This document shows, piece after piece, positions 38,385-47,706 of a stretch of 64,000 bases of DNA. This stretch comes from Myxococcales bacterium (GTDB lineage Bacteria; Myxococcota_A; Bradymonadia; Bradymonadales; GCA-2716585), in assembly GCA_002716585.1 (NCBI GenBank), contig PBBL01000013.1:33731-97730 (forward strand), in the 5' to 3' direction. How positions within the stretch are numbered: the stretch's first letter is position 1; every line of letters starts with the position of its first letter. Both the position numbers and the translations under genes were made by a program. A model generated the notes under the pieces. It was not told the DNA's origin. It made no database searches and was given only the letters and a program-made list of their open reading frames with translations.

Positions 38385-41300
38385 TCAGTGGAGGCGCCGG
38401 AGCTGCTCCTCGATGAGGTTGGCGAAGTCGCTCCAGGAGAGCGCCGACGCGATGTCGGCGGCGCTCTGGAGGTAGCGCCGGGACTCGCTCCGCCGGGAGG
38501 AGAGCGCCGTGGTGACGCCGAGGTTGTAGAGGATCCGCGCCTGGGCGCGGAGGTTGTAGGCGGAGGTCGCCGCCTCAAGCGCCAGCTCCAGGGCGCCCAG
38601 GGTGCGGGTGGGCTGCTTCTGGGCGTGGTAGAGCTGCCCGTAGTGCAGGTAGATCTCGTGGAGGCGATCCAGCTCGCCGTCCGACTCCGCCTGCGCGCGG
38701 GCCTGGTCGAGGTAGTGCTCGGCGCGGGGGAAGAGCTGCTGCGCGGTGTAGATCTTGGCCAGCAGGTCGAGCGGCTGGCTGACGTGGTACTCGTGGCGCG
38801 CCTGGGCCAGCGGCGGTGGCGGCCCCAGGTCGCGGATGTGGTTGAGCGCGTCGCTGGCCAGATCCGTGGCGCGCCCGAGGTGCCCGAGGTGCTGGAGGCT
38901 CTTGGCCAGCTGAAGCTCGACCTCGATCAGGAGCTGGATCGAGCCGTGATCGCGCGCGTAGACCAGCGCGGTCTGGAGCGCGGCGCGGGCCGAGTGGGGC
39001 AGCCCCTGGCACGCGAGGTAGCGCCCGACCTCCAGCGCCGCCTCGGCCAGCAGCGAGGTGGACAGGCCCGTGAAGTTGTTGCTGGTGATGCGCTCCAGGA
39101 ACTGCTGCGGGAGGCGCTCCGGGATGATGGCGTCGGACTGGCGCGAGGGGTGCAGCAGGAGGCGCCGGGCCGCATGCAGCATGCCCGTGGTGGAGCGGAC
39201 GGCGCGTTGCTCCAGGTCTTCGAGGTGGAGGTCCTCCTCGAGCTGGGACACCGGCTCGTCCTCCGGGGTGTGGTGGCTGCCGAGCACCAGGATCTCGCCC
39301 TCGGAGGCTTGCGCCTGGGCCATCCGCTCGGCGATCCAGAGCTGGGCCTGGCGGAAGCGGCGCAGCGCCAGCTCGGGCTCCCAACGCCTGAGCGCGGCGT
39401 CGGCGGTGTCGAGCAGGTGGTCGATGCCCCGGATCGGGTCGCCGCCGCGCACCAGGTGGACCGCCTGGAGCAGCTCCGTCTCACCGCGCGGCATGGCGAA
39501 CTTGCGGGAGCCGAGCAGGTCGGCGATCCGCTCATGGAGCGCGACCGCCTGGCCCGGGTAGAGGCGCCGAAGCACGAGGTCGCGCATCTGGGGCATGCGA
39601 AACTGCAGGTACCCCTCGCGCTCCGCGTGGCCCTCCAGGATGCGCACCCCGAGCAGCTCGGCCATGGCGCCGTCCATGTCGAACTCAGCGGGCAGGGTCG
39701 CGCGCAGGAGGTGCTCGGGGAAGGTGAGCCCGAGCAGGGCGCAGATGGCGAGCAGCTGCTTGCCGTCCTTGCTCAGGTCGTCGAGCTGAAGCTTGAACAG
39801 CCTCGGGAGGCTGTTCGGGAGATCGAAGATGGGGCGGAGGACCGGATCGTCGCTGGGCGGCTGGGGCGCCGCGGCGGTGAGCAGGTGCAGCAGCTCCTTG
39901 ATGAACAGCGGGCTGCCGTCGCTGGTCTCCTCCAGCAGGTCGATGAACTCCTTGTTTGGGGTCGTGCCCAGCTCCAGTGAGATGAACCGGGTGATCTCGT
40001 CCCGGGTCATCTGGGGCACCCGGATCTCCAGATCGCACCAATCCGGCGGCTGGTCGGCGCTGGTGCGGGTGCCGGTCGGGTCATCCTCGGGGAACTCGTC
40101 GGTGAGGCGGCTCGTGTCGACGTTGTGGCTGAGGATGAACAGCATCGGGAGGTTGCGACCCTCCTGGAGCACCTGGCGGATGATCCGGTGGGTTGGCCCG
40201 TCGATGTGCTCCCAGCCATCGACCGCGATGATGATCGGGACGCGCTTGCCGTCGTGGACGCTGGTCTCCTGCACGACCTCGGAGAGCCTCCTGAGGAAGG
40301 CGTCGAAGGCGAACCGGAGCAGGTGCCGCCGCGTCTCGGGGAAGCGAAGCGGGCCGTTGTCGAACGGGCGGTGCTCGGCGTCCCAGGGGGCGCCCGAGAA
40401 CTCCTGATCCCAGCGGCGGATCAGCGCCTCCAGGATGCTCGTCTCCAGCTTGCCCATCCCCAGGCTGAGCAGGTCGAGGTGGTGGAAGTTCTCGCGGGCG
40501 CGGTGCACCGGGATCGGCGGCGGCGTGGGGAAGGGCAGGATCAGCCCGGCGTCGGGCAGGCTCGCCGCCGACGTGTAGACCTCGTCGTCGTCGTCCAGCT
40601 CGCGCGTGACCGGCTTGGGCAGATCCAGCGAGCGGGGCGGCGTGGAGCTGGCCAGCTCGTCGCCCGAGCTGCTCGGGGCCTCGGGGGTGGAGGCCTCCAG
40701 CCGCGCATGCAGCTCCGAGAGGGCCGCGCGCAGCAGCTGGTACAGGGCGTGGTAGGGTCGCTCCCGATCGCCCGCGTCCAGGTTGCTGTGCATGACCATC
40801 GCGCTTGACTCATGCTCGACGAGCTTGAGGGCGCGCTTGAGGAAGAAGGAGCGCCCGCTCCCATACGCCCCCGAGAGCCACACAGCGAGCCCGCCGCGGC
40901 GCGTGCGCTGGACCGCTTGCCAGAGCTGCGCCAGCTGCTCCTGGCGGCCGACCAGGCGAGGCCTCCCGGCGCGCCCCTTGAACTCGCTCAGGCTCTCCTG
41001 GGAGAAGTCCGTGTCGATCCGCACCAGCTCCATGGTGTGCGGGGCGGCGACCCGCTCCGGCTCACGCAGCGTCAGGTGTGGGTTGGAGAGCGACACGACG
41101 TCCGAGTAGGTGTCCCACTGGCTGTCGACCTCGTCGATGGGGGTCACCCCGTGCGGCTCCTCCACCTCCTCCTCAAGCAACTCGTCCTCGGGGAAGAGGA
41201 TCTCCAGGGCGGAGAGCTCGTCGGCCTCCTCTCGGACGTTGGGGCGGCGGCTCAGGCCCATGAGTGCGCGGCGCATCGCCGCGGCGGAGCCGTACCGCTC

Positions 41301-42203
41301 CCCCGGGGTCTTGGCCAACGCCCGCGACAGGATGTCCACCAGCTCGTCGGGGATCTCCTGCGACGCCACCTCGCGGGGGTCGCGCGGCGGCTCATGGAGG
41401 ATCGCCCGGATCAGCTCCTGGTCGTTCGACGACGCGTAGGGGAGCTGCCCCGTCAGCGCGACGTATATCATCACGCCGAGGCTGTAGACGTCGGTCTGGG
41501 GGACGACCGGTCGGTTCAGGAGCTGCTCGGGCGCCATGAAGGTGAACGAGCCCATGATGTGAGGGCCGTCCTCCGGAGCCTCCGGTGCGTCGCCCAGCTC
41601 CTCCGTGACGACCCGGGAGATGCCGAAGTCCACGACCTTGACGAAGTCGGGGTTGCCCGGCATTGGCTCGATCATGACGTTGCTCGGCTTGACGTCGCAG
41701 TGCACGACCCCGGCGCGGTGGGCGACCTCCAGCGCCAGGCACACCTGCTCGCTGATCCGGAGCAGCCGCGACATCTCCAGGTGGCCCAGGCGCCCAAGCA
41801 GCTCGCCAAGGTCTTCGCCGGGCACGAACTCCATCGCCAGGAAGAGCGTCCCGTCCTCCTCGTGGCCAAAGTCGACGATCGAGATGATGTTGGGGTGGCG
41901 CAGGTTGCTCGCGGCGTTGGCCTCCCGCAGGAAGAAGTCCATCCGCCCCGCCTCGACCTCGGTCGGGTGCAGCACCTTGACCGCGACGCGCCGCATCAGC
42001 GGCGACTGCGTCGCCTCGTAGACCGTCGCCATCCCGCCGATCGCGATGATCCTGTCCAACTGGAATCGGTGCGCAAGGGTGCTGCCCAACCTGGACTCCG
42101 CGTGGGCCTCCAGGCGTTCGATGGTGTCGGCGTCGAGCGTCTCCCACCGCTTGACGGTGGTGCGAGACGCGCCTGAAGCCTGGGCATCGGAGTTATTGGG
42201 CAT
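38385..42203 (-). CDS. Ser/Thr kinase (non-RD) fused to ATPase with Arg-type P-loop and helical repeats
   Basis: 1272 residues. The kinase domain (about 45-320) has Gly loop IGGMATVYEA, lysine in VAVKVL, catalytic HCDVKPSN where the usual Arg is Cys (non-RD kinase), DFG in VVDFGISR and FMAPEQ. An acidic linker leads to an AAA/STAND-like ATPase at about 405-830. Its Walker A reads GAYGSGRSF (about 443-451), with Arg in place of Lys, and its Walker B-like strand is IIIAVDGWEHID. The remaining 440 residues are helical and resemble TPR/MalT-type repeats. No membrane helix was found. The architecture parallels the 8467 gene but is longer and more divergent. Function probably signalling. A small membrane protein gene follows 22 bases downstream. 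Confidence 0.88.
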   Translation of the reverse strand: MPNNSDAQASGASRTTVKRWETLDADTIERLEAHAESRLGSTLAHRFQLDRIIAIGGMATVYEATQSPLMRRVAVKVLHPTEVEAGRMDFFLREANAASNLRHPNIISIVDFGHEEDGTLFLAMEFVPGEDLGELLGRLGHLEMSRLLRISEQVCLALEVAHRAGVVHCDVKPSNVMIEPMPGNPDFVKVVDFGISRVVTEELGDAPEAPEDGPHIMGSFTFMAPEQLLNRPVVPQTDVYSLGVMIYVALTGQLPYASSNDQELIRAILHEPPRDPREVASQEIPDELVDILSRALAKTPGERYGSAAAMRRALMGLSRRPNVREEADELSALEILFPEDELLEEEVEEPHGVTPIDEVDSQWDTYSDVVSLSNPHLTLREPERVAAPHTMELVRIDTDFSQESLSEFKGRAGRPRLVGRQEQLAQLWQAVQRTRRGGLAVWLSGAYGSGRSFFLKRALKLVEHESSAMVMHSNLDAGDRERPYHALYQLLRAALSELHARLEASTPEAPSSSGDELASSTPPRSLDLPKPVTRELDDDDEVYTSAASLPDAGLILPFPTPPPIPVHRARENFHHLDLLSLGMGKLETSILEALIRRWDQEFSGAPWDAEHRPFDNGPLRFPETRRHLLRFAFDAFLRRLSEVVQETSVHDGKRVPIIIAVDGWEHIDGPTHRIIRQVLQEGRNLPMLFILSHNVDTSRLTDEFPEDDPTGTRTSADQPPDWCDLEIRVPQMTRDEITRFISLELGTTPNKEFIDLLEETSDGSPLFIKELLHLLTAAAPQPPSDDPVLRPIFDLPNSLPRLFKLQLDDLSKDGKQLLAICALLGLTFPEHLLRATLPAEFDMDGAMAELLGVRILEGHAEREGYLQFRMPQMRDLVLRRLYPGQAVALHERIADLLGSRKFAMPRGETELLQAVHLVRGGDPIRGIDHLLDTADAALRRWEPELALRRFRQAQLWIAERMAQAQASEGEILVLGSHHTPEDEPVSQLEEDLHLEDLEQRAVRSTTGMLHAARRLLLHPSRQSDAIIPERLPQQFLERITSNNFTGLSTSLLAEAALEVGRYLACQGLPHSARAALQTALVYARDHGSIQLLIEVELQLAKSLQHLGHLGRATDLASDALNHIRDLGPPPPLAQARHEYHVSQPLDLLAKIYTAQQLFPRAEHYLDQARAQAESDGELDRLHEIYLHYGQLYHAQKQPTRTLGALELALEAATSAYNLRAQARILYNLGVTTALSSRRSESRRYLQSAADIASALSWSDFANLIEEQLRRLH

Positions 42204-42528
42204 CGAGGGCCCTCGGTGCTAGACAGTCCATCAGCCAAAACCGGCAGGCGCCGAGATGGGCAGTGATCATAGCACAATCTGCGGCCTCTGACAGGAACAA
42301 TCGGCCTCCTGGCGAGGTGGGTGACTCGACTCACGGCTCCACGGCGAACAAGAGCGCTGGGATTCTATACCGCAACGCCCGCTGTTGTGAAAGGTGGGCG
42401 GCACTCGCGCGGTGGATGAGTTGCGCCGCGCGAGGCGATGGGCTAGGTTCTGGTGACGATCGTAGGTCGAGTTCGGTGTTGTGGGGGTCCCGAGGACCTG
42501 GGGCCCCGAGACGAGCGACGAGGTGGGG
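42204..42528. other. divergent intergenic region
   Basis: A 325-base gap between the kinase-ATPase (minus) and the CBM9-like lipoprotein (plus). It holds the promoter-like element at 42266-42294 for the kinase gene and the ribosome binding site AGGTGGGG just before 42529. No gene, hairpin terminator or RNA was recognised. Confidence 0.5.
42266..42294 (-). promoter_or_regulatory. putative sigma-70 promoter of the 42203 kinase gene
   Basis: Read on the minus strand: CTGTCA (-35, at 42289-42294), a 17-base spacer, and TATGAT (-10, at 42266-42271) preceded by TGC, i.e. an extended -10. The start codon lies 62 bases downstream. The match is four of six and five of six to consensus. Confidence 0.45.
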
Positions 42529-43950
42529 ATGAGCGGAACAGCAGCAGAACAGCGGGTCGTGGTGGCGTCGCTGCTTGTGGTGGGGGCGCTGGCGCTCGCA
42601 GGGTGCCAGGAGGTCAAGGAGCCGACGACCACCCTGACCCAGGCGCAGTGGGAGGAGGTCAAGCAGCAGATCCTGGAGGCGCCCCCCGAGAAGGTGCGCT
42701 TCTCCAGCGGCGCTCAATTTGGCGGCGCCATTGAGCTGATCGGCCTGGACGTCCAACCCGAGAAGCCGAAGCCGGGCCAGGAGATCACCCTCACCTGGTA
42801 CTGGCGCTGCCTCGAAGAGACGCCCGTCAACTGGCAGATCTTCGTCCACTTCGACAACAACGGTCCGCCCCCCATGCGTCAGGGGATGGACCACCACCCG
42901 GTCCGCGACCTCTACCAGACCACCCGCTGGAAGAAGGGCCAGATCATCAAGGACGTCCAGAAGGTCCGGGTTCGCAACGACTACCCGGGCGGCGCCGCGG
43001 AGTTCTGGGTCGGCCTCTGGAACCCCGCCAACGGCAAGCGGATGGAGGTCTCCAACCAGGACAAGGTCAAGCACGACGGTCAGGGCCGGGTCCTGGTCGG
43101 CAAGGTCCAGATGGACGCCCCCCCGTCCAAGAAGGCGACCGCCTCCAAGAAGTCTCGCCCCAAGGTCTACATGGCCCGCCAGATCGGCGCGGACAGCCCC
43201 ATCACCATCGACGGCAAGCTCGACGACGCCGCCTGGAAGAAGGCCGCCCGCACCGGCCGTTTTGGTGGGACCGGCGGCGGCGCCGGACCCCCCGGCAACA
43301 ATTGGGCGAAGCTCCTCTACGACGAGCAGAACCTCTACATCGGCCTCTATGGCGATGACGACGACGTCTGGGGCGATCTGACCGAGCGCGACAGCGACAC
43401 CTGGACCCAGGAGGTCTTCGAGATCTTCATCGACCCGGATGGGGACCAGAAGGACTACATCGAGCTGCAGATCACGCCCCGCAACACCGTCTTCGACGCC
43501 CGCTTCCCCGTGAAGCTCGGCAAGGGCTCGGGCTCGCGCGAGGAGCAGATCAACGCCGCCCGCGCCTGGAACAGCTCCATGGAGACCGCCGTTGACATCG
43601 ACGGGACCCTCAACAACCCCGACGACAAGGACATCTCCTGGAGCGTCGAGGCGAAGATCCCGTTCTCCGACATCCCCGGCGGCGCTCCGAAGCCTGGCTC
43701 CTCCTGGAAGATCAACCTCTATCGCTTCGACGCCCCCCGCAAGGACGGCAAGCCCCAGCGCCAGGTCGCCTGGTCCTGGACCCCGGCCTACGGCTTCTTC
43801 CACAACATCGAGCACTTCGGGACGCTGCGCTTCATGGGGCAGCGCGGCCCCGTCGAGGTCAAGCCCGTCACCACCCCGAGCAAGGCCGACCCCGGCGACA
43901 AGCCCGACCCGACCGACGAGTCAGGCGTCGAGCCCGATCGCCCCGAGTAG
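42529..43950 (+). CDS. lipoprotein with CBM9-like domain
   Basis: ATG 42529 after AGGTGGGG. 473 residues with lipoprotein signal LALAGC (Cys26). Residues about 62-197 form a beta-sandwich-like domain (ITLTWYWRCLEETPVNWQIFVH, DHHPV, RVLVGKVQM). This domain also occurs at the C-terminus of the glycosyltransferase at 48640. After a Lys/Ser-rich linker, residues about 225-450 match carbohydrate-binding family 9-like sequences: ITIDGKLDDAAWKKA, AKLLYDEQNLYIGLYG, EVFEIFIDPDGD, DISWSVEAKIPFSDI and NLYRFDA. Such lipoproteins bind sugars or haem at the cell surface. The Pro/Asp/Glu tail is low complexity. The stop abuts the convergent SDR gene. Confidence 0.85.
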   Translation: MSGTAAEQRVVVASLLVVGALALAGCQEVKEPTTTLTQAQWEEVKQQILEAPPEKVRFSSGAQFGGAIELIGLDVQPEKPKPGQEITLTWYWRCLEETPVNWQIFVHFDNNGPPPMRQGMDHHPVRDLYQTTRWKKGQIIKDVQKVRVRNDYPGGAAEFWVGLWNPANGKRMEVSNQDKVKHDGQGRVLVGKVQMDAPPSKKATASKKSRPKVYMARQIGADSPITIDGKLDDAAWKKAARTGRFGGTGGGAGPPGNNWAKLLYDEQNLYIGLYGDDDDVWGDLTERDSDTWTQEVFEIFIDPDGDQKDYIELQITPRNTVFDARFPVKLGKGSGSREEQINAARAWNSSMETAVDIDGTLNNPDDKDISWSVEAKIPFSDIPGGAPKPGSSWKINLYRFDAPRKDGKPQRQVAWSWTPAYGFFHNIEHFGTLRFMGQRGPVEVKPVTTPSKADPGDKPDPTDESGVEPDRPE

Positions 43951-43951
43951 C

Positions 43952-44599
43952 CTACCCCACCGGGATCGCCTCCGACTCGATGATCTGGAACCCGCGCGGG
44001 GCCTCGCGCCCCACCTCCAGGATCCTCGCCGCCACCTCGTCCACGTGAACCCCCCGGTAGCGCGACGGGATCAAGAACCCCAGCGCCCGATCCAACACCT
44101 TCCCGATCTCCTCGCCGACGCGCACCTCGTCGCGGCCTCCCCGCAGCAGCGAAGGCCTCAGCACCACGAAGCTGTCGAACCCGAGCGCCTTGATGTCACG
44201 CTCCAGCCGCCCCTTGGTCTGGAGGTAGTTGCTCATCGGGGCGTTGGGGTTCGCCCCCAGCGATGACACCAGGATGACCCGCTCCACCCCGTTCGCGCGA
44301 GCCAGCTTCGCGGTGCGCAGGGGGTAGCCGTGGTCGATCGCGATGAACCGCTCGCGCGATCCCGCCTGCTTGTGGGTCGTGCCCAGCGTGCAGACCAGAT
44401 CGCGCCCCTGGATCAGCGCCGCGTGCTCCTCGATCTGCTCAAAGGCGACGACGTGGTGTGTCAGCCGCTCGTGCTGCTGCTCCATCGGGCGCCGCCCGAG
44501 GGTGATCACCTCGTCGTAGACGTCGCCCGCGAGCGCCTGCCGCAGGACGCTGCGCCCCACGGCGCCCGTCGCGCCGATCAGCACCATCGATGGTTTCAT
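43952..44599 (-). CDS. NAD(P)-binding atypical SDR (epimerase/reductase-like)
   Basis: A 215-residue protein with ribosome binding site AGAGGAG. N-terminal Rossmann motif VLIGATGAVGRSVLRQ and ITLGRRP; VSSLGANPNAPMSNYLQTKGRLE contains Tyr-x-x-x-Lys-like spacing (YLQTK). FVVLRPSLLRGGRDEVR is typical of small atypical SDR proteins related to HTATIP2/NmrA-like oxidoreductases. The substrate is unknown. It follows the HisZ-like gene by 27 bases, so both may be expressed together. Confidence 0.75.
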   Translation of the reverse strand: MKPSMVLIGATGAVGRSVLRQALAGDVYDEVITLGRRPMEQQHERLTHHVVAFEQIEEHAALIQGRDLVCTLGTTHKQAGSRERFIAIDHGYPLRTAKLARANGVERVILVSSLGANPNAPMSNYLQTKGRLERDIKALGFDSFVVLRPSLLRGGRDEVRVGEEIGKVLDRALGFLIPSRYRGVHVDEVAARILEVGREAPRGFQIIESEAIPVG

Positions 44600-44626
44600 G
44601 TCGCGCTCCTCTTGATCTGAGCCCGG

Positions 44627-46147
44627 TCAGGGCTCGCGTTGGGTGAACATCAACAGCAGCGTCTCCAGGTCGGTGGGCGCCGGGGCGCCATCCTCAAAAA
44701 TCGACGCCAGGTGCAGCGCCCCCCCTTCGGCGAGGATGACGTAGCGGTAGGGCGCCCCCGGGAGGGCTTCAAGGGCCTGGAGGAAGGCGGCGTGGTTGTC
44801 TTTGGGGACGGGCTCGGGGTGGATCGCGGCGCAGGCCCCCTCGGCCTTGATCTGGTGGGCGAGCGTCGCGATCATCTCGCGATCGCCGGGATCTTCGGAG
44901 AAGCAGAGCAGCAGCGGCTCCGGCGGGGTGAGCTGGAGGTGCAGCGCGTCCCCTTGCATGAGGTGGAGCGCCGCCAGCAGGCGCTCCAGCCCCAGCGCGA
45001 ACCCTGCGGCGGGGATCGAGGGGCCGCCGAGCGCGGCGACCACGTTGTCGTAACGCCCGCCTCCTGCGACCTGGCAGACGTCCGGGCCGAGCGCGGGCAC
45101 GTCCACCTCAAAGGTGATCCCCGTGTAATAGCCCAGCCCGCGCACCATGCCGAGGCTGAAGCGCAGCACGAGCGGCTCCAGGTCGCTCAGGCAATCGTCG
45201 ATGTGGCCGAGCGCCTCGGGCAGCGCCGTGTCCGCGTCGGGGAGCAGGGGCCGGACGGTGTCGGCCAGCTCCGAGAGGCTGGCGGCGCTCCAGGTCAGCC
45301 CCAGCAGCGCCTCGCGGTGGGTGTCCTTGACGTTCGCCGCGTCCAGCTCCTGGGAGAAGGCCCGCTCCAGCGCGACGAGCGCCCCCGCGGCGTCGTCGAA
45401 CTCAGGGACGTCGGGCGTGAGCCGCAGCAGCGCGCGGCGCAGCTCCCCCACGACGTAGGGGGCGTCCGGGTGGGTGGCGGGGTCGCGTGGCCCCTCCGGT
45501 GCGTTGGAGGGGCGGTCCACGCCAGTGCGCGGCGGCTCGAAGACGATGCGATGGCGCGACAGCAGATCGAGGAGCCGATCGACGCGATCGCGGCGCTCAG
45601 GCGTCAGCCCCAGCGCGTCGAGGACGCGGGGTCGGAGCGCGGCGTGTCCGACGCGCAGCAGCCCGCCGGAGAGGCCGCACGCCTGAAGCGTCAGGCGCAG
45701 GAGGCTGAGGACCTCCAGGTCGCCGCCGGGCGCGCCCTCGGGGGAGCCCCCGAAGCGCTCGATCCCGGCTTGATGAAACTCGCGCCTGCGGAGCGGGCGG
45801 AGCCGCTCGTATCGAAAGGCGCGCCCGACGGCGGCGAGCCGCAGCGGGGTCACCAGCGCCCCCTCGGCGCCGAGCTGCTCTCCGAGCATACGGCACAAGC
45901 CCCCGGTCAGGTCAGGGCGCAGCGCGTACTCCCGATCGGTGGTGAAGGTCGCCAGCCGCGCGTGGATGTCGTCTCCGTAGAGCCGCGTGTACAGCTCGAC
46001 CGGCTCATAGAGCGGCGCCGTCGCCGGGCGGTAGCCGTGGACGCGGACCGTGGCGAGGATGATCTGGATGATCCGCGTCAGCTCCTCGGTGTCGCCGGGC
46101 CAGAGGTTCGGGGTGCCGGGGGGCGGCTCGATGCGGTGGTGTGTCAT
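44627..46147 (-). CDS. hisZ: HisZ-like ATP phosphoribosyltransferase regulatory subunit (HisRS-like)
   Basis: Start at ATG 46147, 506 residues. Class II tRNA-synthetase-like fold: YEPVELYTRLYG, ALRPDLTGG, FRYERLRPLRRREFHQAG, RGLGYYTGITFEV, GGGRYDNVVAALGG and AGFALGLERLLAAL. HisRS normally has LRPEGT and RGLDYY; LRPDLT and RGLGYY fit HisZ, the catalytically inactive activator of short HisG in histidine synthesis. Extra length in the middle (an insert around residues 190-260) and a C-terminal anticodon-like domain leave a true HisRS possible. hisG is not in the window. Confidence 0.7.
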   Translation of the reverse strand: MTHHRIEPPPGTPNLWPGDTEELTRIIQIILATVRVHGYRPATAPLYEPVELYTRLYGDDIHARLATFTTDREYALRPDLTGGLCRMLGEQLGAEGALVTPLRLAAVGRAFRYERLRPLRRREFHQAGIERFGGSPEGAPGGDLEVLSLLRLTLQACGLSGGLLRVGHAALRPRVLDALGLTPERRDRVDRLLDLLSRHRIVFEPPRTGVDRPSNAPEGPRDPATHPDAPYVVGELRRALLRLTPDVPEFDDAAGALVALERAFSQELDAANVKDTHREALLGLTWSAASLSELADTVRPLLPDADTALPEALGHIDDCLSDLEPLVLRFSLGMVRGLGYYTGITFEVDVPALGPDVCQVAGGGRYDNVVAALGGPSIPAAGFALGLERLLAALHLMQGDALHLQLTPPEPLLLCFSEDPGDREMIATLAHQIKAEGACAAIHPEPVPKDNHAAFLQALEALPGAPYRYVILAEGGALHLASIFEDGAPAPTDLETLLLMFTQREP

Positions 46148-46246
46148 GATCAACGCGGGTCGGGGTTGTCGCTTGCGCAGGCTCCGCTGCGCGCCGCACC
46201 ATACCACACAACGGCGGGGCGCCGTCGGTCATGTTCGCCGTCGCCA

Positions 46247-46278
46247 TTGACAGCCGCGCGCCGAGCGACTTCTATAAG
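46247..46278 (+). promoter_or_regulatory. possible promoter of the 46363 lipoprotein gene
   Basis: A perfect TTGACA (46247-46252) and TATAAG (46273-46278) are separated by 20 bases, longer than the optimal 17, in the divergent gap before the start at 46363. The spacing weakens the call. Confidence 0.3.
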
Positions 46279-46362
46279 CGTCTGGGCTGTGTGGGAGCAC
46301 AGCTCCAGGGAACAGGTCCTGGATGGGCTCATTCAGGACCGCCGTCGGTTGAAGGTGACGTG

Positions 46363-47679
46363 ATGATGGTTTTCAGATCAGCGCGCTGCGTCGCGTGGAG
46401 CATCGCCCTCGTGGCTCTCCTGGGGCAGGGGTGCGCCGATGAGCGCACGGTCGAGGACAAGTCGATGTTGGGGCAGGGGAGCCTCGACAGCGGCATGGGC
46501 GGCATGAGCGACGACGCCGGGGTGCAGACCTCCGGGGGTGAGGACACGGGCGTCAACACGAGCGGCGCGACCGACACCGGCGCCTCCCCGATGGACACCA
46601 GCGCCCCGATGGACACGGGCGCCCCGCCGATGGACACCGGGGCGCCGCCGATGGACACGGGCGCCCCACCGATGGACACCAACACGCCCCCGATGGACAC
46701 CGGAGCCCCCGACACCGGACCCGACCCCAACCGGGGCTGGATCGGCGGCCCGTGCCAGGGCGCCTCCGAGTGCATGTTCGAGGACGCGATCTGCCTGACC
46801 GACGCCAGCGGCTACCCCGGCGGGGCATGCTCGCAGTTCTGTGAGCGGTTCTGCCCCGACCAGGAGGGCAACAGCGTCACGTTCTGCGTCGAGGGGGAGC
46901 GCGGCGGCCAGTGCATGTCGCGCTGCGACTACACGTTCTACCCCGACGGGGGGTGCCGCGACGGCTACCGGTGCCAGATCATGCCGCGCTACAACGAGCC
47001 GAGCGTCACCCAGGGCACCTGCGTGCCCGAGTCCTGGCCCGGCCCCGGCACGATGACCGACTCCGCCTGCCTCCAGGCCCTTGAGGAGCGGGGCGTCGTC
47101 TGGGACCACTGGGACTACGCCACCCAGGTCGCCGACGGCACCAACCTCCAGTGCACCGTCGATGACCCCATCCGGGTCCAGAGCCCGATCAACGGCGTTT
47201 CCTACCGCTACGTCTCACACGACTACTACCGGACCCTCTCCATGTCGTGCGAGCTGGCGCTGGCCCTCTGGGACCTCGGCGACGTCCTCCGTGAGTACGA
47301 CATCGTCGAGGTGATCGACATCGGCACCTTCAACTGCCGCACCATCTCCGGCACCAGCACCCTGTCGCAGCACTCGTTCGGCACGGCGATCGACATCTAC
47401 GGCTTCACCACCAGCGACGGCGCCGACTACATCCTGGAGCGCGACTGGGAGCATGGCACCAGCAACCCCAGCGGGGCGAAGGCGCGCGTCCTCTACGAGA
47501 TCGGGCAGCGGATGTACAACGACCACATCTTCAACATCATCCTCACGCCCAACTACAACTCCGCCCACGACAACCACTTCCACGTCGACCTCACCCCGGG
47601 CTCACACACGATCCGCTTCGGCGAGCCGACCGAGCGCTACATCGGCCCCGATCAGTGGGAGCGCTGCGGGAACCACTGA
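46363..47679 (+). CDS. lipoprotein with PMDTGAP repeats and extensin-like/M15-type C-terminal domain
   Basis: ATG 46363 behind GAAGGTG. 438 residues. Lipoprotein signal ends LGQGC (Cys24). Residues about 70-120 hold six tandem units of PMDTGAP type (21-base DNA repeats, with PMDTSA and PMDTNTP variants). A Cys-rich module follows (CQGASECMFEDAICL, CSQFCERFC). The C-terminus (from about residue 230) matches the extensin-like C-terminal domain related to M15/VanY-type zinc peptidases: QHSFGTAIDIYG and DNHFHVDL contain the His/Asp/His zinc ligands. It probably cleaves or binds peptidoglycan peptides in the periplasm. The true substrate is unknown. Confidence 0.82.
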   Translation: MMVFRSARCVAWSIALVALLGQGCADERTVEDKSMLGQGSLDSGMGGMSDDAGVQTSGGEDTGVNTSGATDTGASPMDTSAPMDTGAPPMDTGAPPMDTGAPPMDTNTPPMDTGAPDTGPDPNRGWIGGPCQGASECMFEDAICLTDASGYPGGACSQFCERFCPDQEGNSVTFCVEGERGGQCMSRCDYTFYPDGGCRDGYRCQIMPRYNEPSVTQGTCVPESWPGPGTMTDSACLQALEERGVVWDHWDYATQVADGTNLQCTVDDPIRVQSPINGVSYRYVSHDYYRTLSMSCELALALWDLGDVLREYDIVEVIDIGTFNCRTISGTSTLSQHSFGTAIDIYGFTTSDGADYILERDWEHGTSNPSGAKARVLYEIGQRMYNDHIFNIILTPNYNSAHDNHFHVDLTPGSHTIRFGEPTERYIGPDQWERCGNH

Positions 47680-47706
47680 GCGCCTCCCCCGGCAACGCGC
47701 TGAGCC

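Noticed and set aside
44627..46147. Histidyl-tRNA synthetase
   Set aside because: LRPDLT and RGLGYY replace the HisRS forms; HisZ fits better, though HisRS is not fully excluded.
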